40,203 bases of DNA from Clostridia bacterium (lineage in GTDB: Bacteria > Bacillota > Clostridia > Oscillospirales > Acutalibacteraceae). Position 1 is the stretch's first letter; the number at the start of each line of letters is the position of its first letter. A program made the translations under genes and the position numbers. Below are positions 26,242 through 33,863 of this stretch, piece after piece. The DNA lies in the NCBI GenBank assembly GCA_017474205.1, contig JAFVID010000017.1, positions 1 through 40,203 of the forward strand, in the 5' to 3' direction. The notes under the pieces were generated by a model, which was not told the origin of the DNA, did not search any database, and saw nothing but the letters and a program-made list of their open reading frames with translations.

Positions 26242-26814
26242 TTATAAATATATTGGTTGAATTTGATTACCTTTAAGTGCCTCTTTCACCGTTTCGGAAA
26301 TATAGGTGAAATCCGCCACCACCGAGCGAGGTTTATTTTTAGGATCATCTTGTCTCATGGGGACAAAATATATATCCTTTTTACTCATAAGAGCACCGAT
26401 GTTTTTTGCCGAACCTGAAAGGGCATCATTAGTAGATACAGCAATTATCAAGGGACGTTGATTCCTTAAATGTGCCTTTGCGCCGAGGGTTACAGAGGTA
26501 TCGAATATTCCATTTGCAAGTTTGCCTATAGTGTTTCCCGTACAGGGGGCAATCACCATTGCGTCGAATAGTTTTTTAGGTCCGATTGGCTCAGCACCAA
26601 AGATTGTATGGATGATTTTCTTACCCGTGATTTGTTCGATTTCATCTATAAAATCCTGTGCCTTGCCAAAGCGGGTATCGGTTGAAAATGCTACGGGGGA
26701 CATTATGGGGATTACGTTATATCCCTCATCTACCAGTTTTTTCATTTCGGGGATTACCGCTTTGAAGGTGCAAAATGAACCGCACATTGCGAAACCCAAA
26801 TTCACATTTTCCAT
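26242..26814 (-). CDS. dpaB: Dipicolinate synthase subunit B
   Basis: A 190-residue flavoprotein of the SpoVFB family. With subunit A it makes dipicolinic acid, the calcium-chelating molecule of the spore core, in the mother cell. The sequence has the flavoprotein-like N-terminus GFAMCGSFCTFKAVIPEMKKL, IMSPVAFSTDTRFGKA and the phosphate-binding APCTGNTIGKLANGIFDTSVT. It lies 6 nt after dpaA, so the two form an operon that should be active late in sporulation. Its presence is good evidence that the organism makes endospores. Confidence 0.95.
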   Translation of the reverse strand: MENVNLGFAMCGSFCTFKAVIPEMKKLVDEGYNVIPIMSPVAFSTDTRFGKAQDFIDEIEQITGKKIIHTIFGAEPIGPKKLFDAMVIAPCTGNTIGKLANGIFDTSVTLGAKAHLRNQRPLIIAVSTNDALSGSAKNIGALMSKKDIYFVPMRQDDPKNKPRSVVADFTYISETVKEALKGNQIQPIYL

Positions 26815-26820
26815 AACGCA

Positions 26821-27681
26821 TCATTCCTTATTTAACTTTTCTAAAATTGAGTTTGTTATTATTTTTGCCGCCGTTTTTGGGGCTGTTTTTCCAGGCAAAG
26901 AAAGGGCGTGAATTACGTCAACACCAAGGGTTTTCGCCTTTTCAAAATCCACCCCTCCCGGTGCGGATGCAAGGTCGATTATTTTAACGTCGTTTTTGCA
27001 TTTTTTAAGAATCATCTCATCAAAAATAAGGGTGGGTACGGTGTTGATTATTAGGTTATATTTTTCAATTCCCGTGTGGATTTTTTTAGTGTTAATAGCG
27101 CTATATCCGTGCAATAATCCTTCAGTTAACGTATCGTCATTTCGAGACGTAACGGTAACGTTTCCGCCTAATGCTTTAAGATATTTTGCAATAAATTTTC
27201 CTATTCTACCGTATCCGCAAACAAGAATATTACTACCAAAAATGCTGTGTTTTGTTCTATTTATGGCAATTTCCAAAGCACCCTCGGCGGTCAGTTCAGC
27301 ATTTTTGATTTTAACCTTTTCATCATCCATATAATCATAGATTTTAATGCCCCGAAGGGATGCTATCTCCATAAGATTTTTGCTTACCATACCGCCAAAT
27401 ACCGAAGTGTTTTTATCTGCTGCACAAAACACCTCTGCAAGATATATATCGTCATCACTAAAGGGTGCGATTATCTTAATACCATCTTTGCTAACGGGCA
27501 CGGGTAAAATTACCCCGTCACATCCCTTAATTGCGGCGGATATTGCATCCGCTTTTATGACATTTTCATATATACCTTCCGCTTTTTCTAATCCGTATAT
27601 ATGACAGATATGCCCGTTTTTGGACAAAATATTTGCAACCTCTACGTTTCGCATATCCCCGCCGATAATTAAAAATTTCAA
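26821..27681 (-). CDS. dpaA: Dipicolinate synthase subunit A
   Basis: A 286-residue NAD(P)-dependent subunit of dipicolinate synthase (SpoVFA). It has an N-terminal Rossmann-like part (FLIIGGDMRNVEVANIL) and a second nucleotide-binding fold at about 145-175 (ILVCGYGRIGKFIAKYLKALGG), as in the family. The best start is a TTG at 27681. Its ribosome-binding site is GGGGG, 8 nt upstream, which is also the 3' arm of the terminator hairpin that follows nrdG. A CATA-type mother-cell promoter sequence lies in the 5' arm of the same hairpin. Expression is therefore probably tied to sporulation. Confidence 0.93.
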   Translation of the reverse strand: MKFLIIGGDMRNVEVANILSKNGHICHIYGLEKAEGIYENVIKADAISAAIKGCDGVILPVPVSKDGIKIIAPFSDDDIYLAEVFCAADKNTSVFGGMVSKNLMEIASLRGIKIYDYMDDEKVKIKNAELTAEGALEIAINRTKHSIFGSNILVCGYGRIGKFIAKYLKALGGNVTVTSRNDDTLTEGLLHGYSAINTKKIHTGIEKYNLIINTVPTLIFDEMILKKCKNDVKIIDLASAPGGVDFEKAKTLGVDVIHALSLPGKTAPKTAAKIITNSILEKLNKE

Positions 27682-27725
27682 AATAAAAACCCCCGTATAA
27701 CGTATCTCACTACATTATATGGGGG
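27681..27725 (-). terminator. nrdG terminator overlapping dpaA promoter and RBS
   Basis: On the - strand CCCCCATATAA (27715-27725) pairs with TTATACGGGGG (27690-27700), apart from one A-C mismatch, and is followed by TTTTTATTTT. This is a good intrinsic terminator for nrdDG. Within the 5' arm CATATAAT (27714-27721) fits the CATANNNT -10 of sigma-E/K promoters, with a tentative AC-type -35 (AACA) about 14 nt upstream. The 3' arm GGGGG serves as dpaA ribosome-binding site. Confidence 0.6.
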
Positions 27726-27732
27726 ATATTTA

Positions 27733-28257
27733 TTATTGTTCAAAATCTCTTTCTATTGCTTTTCCTGCCTCCAATGATGCGGGGACATCAATCACTCTTT
27801 GATTGGTGGAACCCCTGAATTTAAGGGCAAGAGAACGATTTTTAAGTTCAAATTTTCCGTCTATCAGAATATCGACCTGTTCTAACAGTTTTTTATATTC
27901 GGGATGCTTTTCAAAGGCAGAATACAGTTGTTCAAAGGTAAATCCTGTATATGCCATTACGTTAAGGCCCATCTCTTTTACCCTTCTTGCAAGTACCGAA
28001 AATGCCTCCGCCTGACAAAAGGGTTCACCTCCGCTTAAGGTTATTCCCGCAAGGAGAGAATCCTTTTTCATTGCCTCTATAATATTGTCGGTATTGGAGA
28101 TATATCCACCCTCAAAACTGTGGGTTTCGGGGTTATGACATCCTTCGCAATGGTGGGGACATCCTTGGGCAAACACCACAAATCGAAAGCCCGGACCATC
28201 TACAATGGATTCCCTTATAACTCCTGCAAGACGGAATTCTGCATAGTTTTCGTTCAT
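27733..28257 (-). CDS. nrdG: Anaerobic ribonucleotide reductase activating protein
   Basis: A 174-residue radical-SAM activase that generates the glycyl radical on NrdD. The iron-sulfur motif CPHHCEGC (C33, C37, C40) is the CxxxCxxC signature, and LSGGEPF is the SAM-binding GGE motif. QGCPHHCEGCHNPETHSFEGG is typical of NrdG. The start at 28257 has AAGGTGATT. It follows nrdD across a 68-nt gap that holds a perfect hairpin. Its transcript ends at the hairpin before dpaA. Confidence 0.96.
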   Translation of the reverse strand: MNENYAEFRLAGVIRESIVDGPGFRFVVFAQGCPHHCEGCHNPETHSFEGGYISNTDNIIEAMKKDSLLAGITLSGGEPFCQAEAFSVLARRVKEMGLNVMAYTGFTFEQLYSAFEKHPEYKKLLEQVDILIDGKFELKNRSLALKFRGSTNQRVIDVPASLEAGKAIERDFEQ

Positions 28258-28285
28258 CCTGAATCACCTTCTTATATGGAAAATT

Positions 28286-28310
28286 GTACCCGTAGGAATC
28301 CTACGGGTAC
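28286..28310 (-). repeat. Intercistronic hairpin between nrdD and nrdG
   Basis: GTACCCGTAGG and CCTACGGGTAC form a perfect 11-bp stem around a 3-nt loop. On the - strand AATTTT follows, too weak for a firm terminator. It may tune the NrdD:NrdG ratio by partial termination or by protecting the nrdD mRNA end. Confidence 0.7.
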
Positions 28311-28325
28311 GTTAAAATTAGGTTA

Positions 28326-30680
28326 TTAGATGGTTTCTAAATCGCCTTTGCCGGTGCCTAAAGAGTGTTTAACACGGTCTCTAACCTCGGCTTGTTTTGC
28401 ATCGTTAAAGCGGTCAAGAGTACCTACGAGATATCCTGTGATACGACGGATACGTTCAACGGGATATTGATCATCGGGGTCATTTACCATACGTTCACAG
28501 CAGGGACATTGGTCATCAATGATACCGGTATATCCGCAAACGGGGTCACGGTCAACAGGATGGTTAACAGAACCGTAACCGATACCTGCTTCTTTCATAG
28601 CGTGAACGATAGTTTCGAATGCTTCCAGGTTCTTGGTGGGGTCGCCATCCATCTCAACGTAGGTGATGTGACCACCGTTGGTGAGTGCGTGATAGGGAGC
28701 TTCGAGTTTAATCTTATCGATAGCGGAAATATCGTGATATACGGGAACGTGGAAGGAGTTGGTGTAGTATTCTCTGTCGGTTACACCTGCGATAGCACCA
28801 TAGCGTTCTTTATCCATACGGACAAATCTACCGGAAAGTCCTTCTGCGGGAGTAGCAATAAGTGAGTAGTTAAGACCGGTTTTCTTAGCTTGTTCATCGC
28901 AACGTTTTCTCATATATCCTACGATTTCAAGACCTAAGTTCTGAGATTCCTTGGATTCGCCGTGATGGAAACCGGTAAGGGATTTAAGGGCTTCGGCAAG
29001 TCCGATGAATCCAACGGTTAAGGTACCGTGTTTGAGAACTTCACGAACCTCATCGGTGGGTTTAAGTTTTTCGGAGTCGATCCAAATACCTTGTCCCATA
29101 AGGAACGGATAGTTGTAAACCTTTTTACGGGCTTGGATTTCAAAACGTTCGTTAAGTTGGTCAAATACCAAATCAATCTTGCGTTCAAGTTCTTCAAAGA
29201 AGAAGTTTACGTCACCGTGGCTACGGAGAGCAATTCTGGGAAGGTTGATAGAGGTGAAGGAAAGGTTACCTCTGCCGTTTACGATTTCTCTGGTGGGATC
29301 ATAAACGTTACCTACAACACGGGTACGGCATCCCATATATGCACATTCGGTTTCGGGACGTCCCTCTTTATAATATTGGAGATTGTAAGGAGCATCAAGG
29401 AAGGAGAAGTTGGGGAACAATCTCTTTGCACTGACTCTGCAGGCAAGTTTGAAGAGATCGTAGTTAACGTCATCTTTATTGTAGTTGATACCCTCTTTTA
29501 CCTTGAAGATGTGGATGGGGAAAATGGGGGTTTCGCCATTACCCAAACCTGCTTCGGTAGCAAGAAGAACGTTACGGATAACCATTCTGCCTTCGGGGGT
29601 GGTATCGGTACCATAGTTAATTGAAGAGAAGGGGATTTGAGCACCTGCACGGGAATGCATTGTGTTAAGGTTATGAACAAATGCTTCCATTGCTTGATAG
29701 GTGGCTCTTTCGGTTTCGGCAATTGCTTTATCGAGGGCAAATTTTTGTGCCTTTTCGACAATATCGAAATCGAATTTATCGGTAAGGAGTTTGTACTCTG
29801 CCTCTTGATATCCGTTATCGTTACCAAGGGTGGGAACAACACCGTTGATCTTTTCGATTTCTGACATAATATCTTCGGCAATATGCTCGGCATTATCTAC
29901 ACCTGCAAGGAGTTCAAGTGCCTTGGCAAGATTCTTGCGATAAAGTTTTTTGTAGGTTTTGGCAACGCCCTTTGCAAGAGCATAGTCAAAGTTGGGGATA
30001 GACTGACCGCCGTGTTGGTCGTTTTGGTTGGACTGAATAGCGATGGCTGCAAGTGCAGAATAACTTGCGATATCGTTAGGTTCTCTGAGGAAACCGTGAC
30101 CGGTGGAGAATCCGTTGGTGAAAAGACGATCTAAGTCGATTTGACAGCAGGTAGTGGTGAGGGTTAAGAAGTCAAGGTCGTGGATGTGAATATCACCTTC
30201 ACGGTGTGCCTTGGAATGAGAGGGTTTAAGAACGTACATCTCGTAGAACTGCTTGGCACTTTCGGAACCGTATTTGAGCATGGTGCCCATTGCGGTATCA
30301 CCGTCGATGTTAGCATTTTCACGTTTGATGTTGTTTTCTTTTGCATCGTGATAAGTAAGACCCTCTAAGGTCTTCATAAGGCGGGTGTTCATTTCACGAA
30401 TGCGGGTACGCTCTGCACGATAGATAATGAATTCTTTGGCGGTTCTTGCGTGACCGTTTTCGATAAGAACCTTTTCTACAGCATCTTGTACCTGCTCAAC
30501 GGTAGGTTCACTAATACCTAAATCGTTTTCTAAATAATTGCAAACCTTTGCAGCAAGTTCATTTGCCATATCTTCGTCCTGACCGCCGATGGCTTGTGCG
30601 GCCTTGAATATGGCTATTGCGATCTTGTCCACATTGAAATCTGTGGTTCTACCATCTCTTTTTCTAATGGTTGTAATCAT
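28326..30680 (-). CDS. nrdD: Anaerobic ribonucleoside-triphosphate reductase
   Basis: A 784-residue class III ribonucleotide reductase that makes deoxynucleotides without oxygen. The first about 90 residues are an ATP-cone regulatory domain (ITTIRKRDGRTTDFNVDKI). The barrel follows, with HSRAGAQIPFSS and GNLSFTSINLPRIA. A C-terminal zinc site CGYTG...CPCC lies near 715-730. The glycyl radical loop is RRITGYL, with the radical glycine near 749. ATG 30680 (MITTIRK) has GGAGGG with 6-nt spacing; the longer frame to 30731 crosses the operator. It is transcribed with nrdG from a consensus promoter overlapped by a probable NrdR site. Confidence 0.97.
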   Translation of the reverse strand: MITTIRKRDGRTTDFNVDKIAIAIFKAAQAIGGQDEDMANELAAKVCNYLENDLGISEPTVEQVQDAVEKVLIENGHARTAKEFIIYRAERTRIREMNTRLMKTLEGLTYHDAKENNIKRENANIDGDTAMGTMLKYGSESAKQFYEMYVLKPSHSKAHREGDIHIHDLDFLTLTTTCCQIDLDRLFTNGFSTGHGFLREPNDIASYSALAAIAIQSNQNDQHGGQSIPNFDYALAKGVAKTYKKLYRKNLAKALELLAGVDNAEHIAEDIMSEIEKINGVVPTLGNDNGYQEAEYKLLTDKFDFDIVEKAQKFALDKAIAETERATYQAMEAFVHNLNTMHSRAGAQIPFSSINYGTDTTPEGRMVIRNVLLATEAGLGNGETPIFPIHIFKVKEGINYNKDDVNYDLFKLACRVSAKRLFPNFSFLDAPYNLQYYKEGRPETECAYMGCRTRVVGNVYDPTREIVNGRGNLSFTSINLPRIALRSHGDVNFFFEELERKIDLVFDQLNERFEIQARKKVYNYPFLMGQGIWIDSEKLKPTDEVREVLKHGTLTVGFIGLAEALKSLTGFHHGESKESQNLGLEIVGYMRKRCDEQAKKTGLNYSLIATPAEGLSGRFVRMDKERYGAIAGVTDREYYTNSFHVPVYHDISAIDKIKLEAPYHALTNGGHITYVEMDGDPTKNLEAFETIVHAMKEAGIGYGSVNHPVDRDPVCGYTGIIDDQCPCCERMVNDPDDQYPVERIRRITGYLVGTLDRFNDAKQAEVRDRVKHSLGTGKGDLETI

Positions 30681-30701
30681 TGTGTTCCCTCCATATTCAT
30701 A

Positions 30702-30765
30702 CACAATATATTGTGATTTGTTTTCTTGCAAGGCACATTATATACCACATTATTCTAAATTGCAA
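30702..30765 (-). promoter_or_regulatory. nrdD promoter with paired NrdR-box-like sites
   Basis: TTGCAA (30760-30765) and TATAAT (30737-30742) have a 17-nt spacer on the - strand. A perfect 14-bp palindrome CACAATATATTGTG (30702-30715) matches the NrdR box in the leader. A degenerate second copy, CACATTATATACCA (30734-30747), covers the -10. Their centres are 32 bp apart, the paired spacing known for NrdR. Confidence 0.8.
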
Positions 30766-30827
30766 GTACTTTTTTCAATATTTTTTCACTATTTTTTTGT
30801 ATATTTTGAACAATACCATTAAAGGGA

Positions 30828-30861
30828 CAAAAAAGCCGAAGGATTTTCATCCTTCGGCTTT
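30828..30861 (-). terminator. Terminator after infC-rpmI-rplT
   Basis: AAAGCCGAAGGAT (30832-30844) and ATCCTTCGGCTTT (30849-30861) form a perfect 13-bp stem with a 4-nt loop. A T-run follows on the - strand. It lies 20 nt past the rplT stop. Confidence 0.93.
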
Positions 30862-30880
30862 GATTTTAGATATTTAGAAA

Positions 30881-31234
30881 TTAAAGAGCTGCCTTTGCTT
30901 TTTCAACGAGGGAAGCAAATGCTGCTTTGTCGTTGATAGCGATTTCGGAAAGCATTTTACGATTGAGTTCAATACCTGCTTTTTTAAGGCCGTTCATAAA
31001 GGTAGAATAGTTCATACCTTCTGCACGGGCAGCAGCGGAGATACGGGTGATCCACAAACGACGGAAGTCACGTTTTCTGTGTTTACGACCGATGTATGCG
31101 TATTGACCGGATTTCATAACTGCTTGTTTAGCAGTTTTGAAAAGTCTTGCTTTAGAACCAAAATAACCTTTGGCAAGTTTTAATACCTTTTTTCTTCTTT
31201 TGCGCGTCATAAGTGCGCCTTTAACACGTGCCAT
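30881..31234 (-). CDS. rplT: Large ribosomal subunit protein bL20
   Basis: This 117-residue protein starts [27 protein letters not shown] and contains [24 protein letters not shown], diagnostic for L20. It binds 23S rRNA early in large-subunit assembly. In Bacillus and E. coli L20 also represses its own operon by binding the leader mRNA. The operon order infC-rpmI-rplT is the conserved one, and a leader with an attenuator precedes infC. It is the last gene before a strong terminator. Confidence 0.98.
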   Translation of the reverse strand: MARVKGALMTRKRRKKVLKLAKGYFGSKARLFKTAKQAVMKSGQYAYIGRKHRKRDFRRLWITRISAAARAEGMNYSTFMNGLKKAGIELNRKMLSEIAINDKAAFASLVEKAKAAL

Positions 31235-31255
31235 ATTAATAATCCTCCGTAATTC

Positions 31256-31453
31256 TTATTTGTAAGGTACGAGACGCTTGATCTGAGCTACGTTAGTAAC
31301 GTCAGCTACAACGCTCTTGCGAAGATTTCTCTTGCGTTTAGTGGACTTTTTGTTGAGAATGTGGGATTTGAATGCGTGACCTCTAATGGGTTTACCATTC
31401 TTGGAGAGTTTGAAACGCTTTTTTGCCCCACTATGGGTTTTAATTTTGGGCAT
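31256..31453 (-). CDS. rpmI: Large ribosomal subunit protein bL35
   Basis: A 65-residue basic protein beginning [20 protein letters not shown] with the C-terminal [18 protein letters not shown], as in L35. It lies 21 nt before rplT and 38 nt after infC in the standard order. Start ATG 31453 has AGGAGGAAAAG upstream. Confidence 0.98.
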   Translation of the reverse strand: MPKIKTHSGAKKRFKLSKNGKPIRGHAFKSHILNKKSTKRKRNLRKSVVADVTNVAQIKRLVPYK

Positions 31454-31491
31454 AATCTTTTCCTCCTAAAATATTATACTTTTTTAATAAC

Positions 31492-32007
31492 CTACGCTTT
31501 TTTGGGAGCCAGGAACATAAACATATTTCTGCCTTCCATTTTGGGTTGCTTTTCTACCGTTGCAGCATCTTCAAGGGTAGAGGCAAAACGGAGCATAGTT
31601 TCCATACCGATTTCGGAATGACCTAACTCACGACCGCGGAAGCGGATAGATACCTTAACCTTGTTGCCGTCTTTAAGAAATTTTCTTGCGTGATTGGCTT
31701 TGGTCTGAAAATCGTGGGTATCAATGTTGAATGAAAGTCGAATTTCTTTGATTTCAATAACGTGTTGATTCTTTCTGGCTTCTTTTTCGCGTTTTGCTTG
31801 TTCAAAACGGAACTTGCCATAGTCCATAATTTTGCAAACGGGGGGGACAGCGTTAGGAGCAATTTTAACCAAGTCTAAATCTTTAGATTCGGCAAGTTCT
31901 AATGCCTGTGCTGCCGACATAATGCCTAATTGTTCGCCGTTATCTGAGATAACTCTAATTTCTTTGTCGCGGATTTCCTCGTTGACGGAATGTTCTGCCT
32001 TACTGAT
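31492..32007 (-). CDS. infC: Translation initiation factor IF-3, AUC start
   Basis: IF-3 binds the 30S subunit and monitors the start codon and initiator tRNA. From the first ATG (31920) the protein would lack its N-domain beginning. The same frame extends upstream without a stop through VNEEIRDKEIRVISDNGEQLGI, the conserved IF-3 N-terminus. The start that fits is ATC at 32007, giving ISKAEHS and 171 residues, 7 nt after GGAGGTG. Rare AUU/AUC/AUA starts are the rule for infC, because IF-3 rejects them and so limits its own synthesis. The C-domain (HDFQTKANHARKFLKDGNKVKV) is complete. Confidence 0.94.
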   Translation of the reverse strand: MSKAEHSVNEEIRDKEIRVISDNGEQLGIMSAAQALELAESKDLDLVKIAPNAVPPVCKIMDYGKFRFEQAKREKEARKNQHVIEIKEIRLSFNIDTHDFQTKANHARKFLKDGNKVKVSIRFRGRELGHSEIGMETMLRFASTLEDAATVEKQPKMEGRNMFMFLAPKKA

Positions 32008-32166
32008 AGTGAAGCACCTCCAAAAAATTCAACAAAAAAAGATGGGCTTTTTACCCATCTTCAACATACAAACAAACTACCCCAAAAGGAGCAGGTAAAT
32101 TTGAATATTGACCGGTAGACACATTTAAGGTCATACGGTGAGACGGGTATACCGCTACTTTGTTGT
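32008..32166 (-). ncRNA. L20-type leader of infC-rpmI-rplT
   Basis: About 158 nt of transcribed leader lie between the promoter and infC. It holds a strong terminator hairpin (32034-32060) just before the infC ribosome-binding site. An upstream stem CGGT/ACCG carries the loop segment ACCCGTCT (32141-32148 on the complementary strand). That segment can pair with AGATGGGT of the terminator 5' arm over 8 bp with one G-U. This is the layout expected for autoregulation by L20 or a related attenuation. I did not match it to a covariance model. Confidence 0.72.
32034..32060 (-). terminator. Attenuator terminator upstream of infC
   Basis: AGATGGG and CCCATCT (arms at 32054-32060 and 32040-32046) close a 7-nt loop and are followed by seven T on the - strand. 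It ends about 27 nt before the infC AUC codon, so it must be read through for the operon to be expressed. Confidence 0.9.
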
Positions 32167-32172
32167 AATGGG

Positions 32173-32201
32173 ATTATACAACACAAATCCCCCTTTGTCA
32201 A
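32173..32201 (-). promoter_or_regulatory. Sigma-A promoter of infC-rpmI-rplT
   Basis: A perfect TTGACA (32196-32201) and TATAAT (32173-32178) at 17-nt spacing on the - strand, directly after the preceding PBP gene. Strong, as expected for ribosomal protein genes. Confidence 0.9.
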
Positions 32202-32217
32202 GCAAAATTTCATATTT

Positions 32218-33807
32218 TTATTTATAAATTCTATCCACTATTCTTTTGAAGATGGGGGCGGCGGTGGTACTTCCCGATAAACCGTCCTCCACAAGCACTG
32301 CGATTACGTATTCGGGGTTGTTTATATTGGTTGCTCCCACAAACCAGGTTTGGTTTATCTTTTGATCATTTTTATTTATCATTCCCGTTTCGGCGGTGGC
32401 GGTCTTCCCTGCTGCCGAGACGTTGTTTGGTTTTCCGCTTTTACCCGTGCCCTCCTCCACAGTTTTATACATCATCTTCATAAGGGCATCGGCAGTTTTG
32501 CCCGACATTATTCTTACACCCTTCTCTGCGGGGTTATATTTTGTATTGCCCTTTATATCCTTTTCGGAGGTTACGAGGATTGGTGGGTAATATACCCCAC
32601 CGCTACTTATTGCACCGTAGGCCAGTGCCATGGTTAGCGGGGTTGCGAGTAAATCCCCCTGTCCTATGGAAAAGTTTGCAAGGGCGGAGGGGTTGCTCAG
32701 TTTTTCAAGATTAGTAATTATGCCGCCGCTGACGTTATAATCTTTATATATTGTGAGGTTATTATTAAAGCCCATTTTCTTTGCCATATTATATACCGCT
32801 TCGGCACCGACGTCGCGGGATAAATTTATGAAATAACTGTTACAGGATACCGAAAGGGCGGTTTCCATATTTAGCGTACCGTGGCCTTCTTTTTTATGGC
32901 ACATAAATATATTACCGTCGCAATTCACCTTGCCGTTGCAGGTATAGGTTTTGGATATATTTACTCCACTTTCCAACGCGGCAGCGGCAACACACACCTT
33001 AAAGATTGAACCGAGGTTATACTTAGATAACGCTCTATTCATAAAGGGGCTATTCTCGTCATTTAGGGCTGAAGATATATTATCGCAGGAAAAAGAGGGG
33101 GATGAGGATAGGGCGATTATCTCCCCTGTGCCTGACTTAATCACCGCAACCGCACCATTTACTCCCGAAATTTCGCTGTCGCATATCTCTTGAATATTTC
33201 GGTCAATGGTGGTTGTTATCCCCGTTTGATATACATTCGAGTAGTCCTTTATATTTGCCTCAACGCCCAAAAGAGGACCGCCCACTGCATCGGTTTGGAA
33301 TACAACCGAGGTGGAATTTGGATTGTGCAAAATATGGTTATATGCCTTTTCAATTCCGCACACCGCTTCTTTATCTGAATTGAGATATCCAAGCAGGTGG
33401 ATGGCGGTGTTTTTGATTTCATCCTCATCATAGCAAATGAAAACGTAGGCATCGTCGCACTTGAAATCGTGGGGGACTTCTACCGCTATGGGTTTGCCCT
33501 TTTTAAGTTCGTTTGATATTTCGTCGGCTTTATTCTTTTCAAAATATTTATACAAAGCAGTTACGGTCTTTGGGGTGGCAATAAGCACCGCCTTTTTTAT
33601 TATTTTATTGTTGCTTAGATGTTCTCCGTTGCGGTCAAAAATCGTACCTCTTGGCAGGTCAACGTTTATTGTCATTGTGGACTGGGTGGTGGCGGTTTCT
33701 TTGTATCCGCTCCCCACCGTAAGATAGAATAACCTAAAAAATGCACTCAAGAAAACTAACATAACAACAAATAGAATAAAATATGTCCGTTTCATAATTT
33801 TTGCCAT
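32218..33807 (-). CDS. Class B penicillin-binding protein with KTA motif
   Basis: A 529-residue transpeptidase with one N-terminal membrane helix (about 8-30), the dimerisation start LPRGTIFDRNG, and a catalytic domain. Active-site motifs are SIFK (267-270) and SCN (321-323). The third reads KTA (468-470, in AAGKTATAETG) rather than KTG. It resembles the PBP2/SpoVD group but lacks a PASTA domain. The start at 33807 has GGGAGGG with 6-nt spacing; this ribosome-binding site is the 3' arm of the hairpin after ymdB. A role in sporulation or elongation cannot be decided here. Confidence 0.88.
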   Translation of the reverse strand: MAKIMKRTYFILFVVMLVFLSAFFRLFYLTVGSGYKETATTQSTMTINVDLPRGTIFDRNGEHLSNNKIIKKAVLIATPKTVTALYKYFEKNKADEISNELKKGKPIAVEVPHDFKCDDAYVFICYDEDEIKNTAIHLLGYLNSDKEAVCGIEKAYNHILHNPNSTSVVFQTDAVGGPLLGVEANIKDYSNVYQTGITTTIDRNIQEICDSEISGVNGAVAVIKSGTGEIIALSSSPSFSCDNISSALNDENSPFMNRALSKYNLGSIFKVCVAAAALESGVNISKTYTCNGKVNCDGNIFMCHKKEGHGTLNMETALSVSCNSYFINLSRDVGAEAVYNMAKKMGFNNNLTIYKDYNVSGGIITNLEKLSNPSALANFSIGQGDLLATPLTMALAYGAISSGGVYYPPILVTSEKDIKGNTKYNPAEKGVRIMSGKTADALMKMMYKTVEEGTGKSGKPNNVSAAGKTATAETGMINKNDQKINQTWFVGATNINNPEYVIAVLVEDGLSGSTTAAPIFKRIVDRIYK

Positions 33808-33841
33808 AAAAATCCCTCCCGAAGTATTATCTCCGAGAGGG
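33808..33841 (-). terminator. ymdB terminator overlapping the PBP ribosome-binding site
   Basis: On the - strand CCCTCTCG (33834-33841) pairs with CGGGAGGG (33814-33821), including one G-U pair, and is followed by ATTTTT. The GGGAGGG arm is also the ribosome-binding site of the PBP gene, and the T-tract is its spacer to the ATG. Confidence 0.72.
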
Positions 33842-33863
33842 TTTATTTTATAGCGTTATTTTG

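Noticed and set aside
29028..29624. 198-codon + strand ORF inside nrdD
   Set aside because: Shadow of the strongly biased nrdD coding strand.
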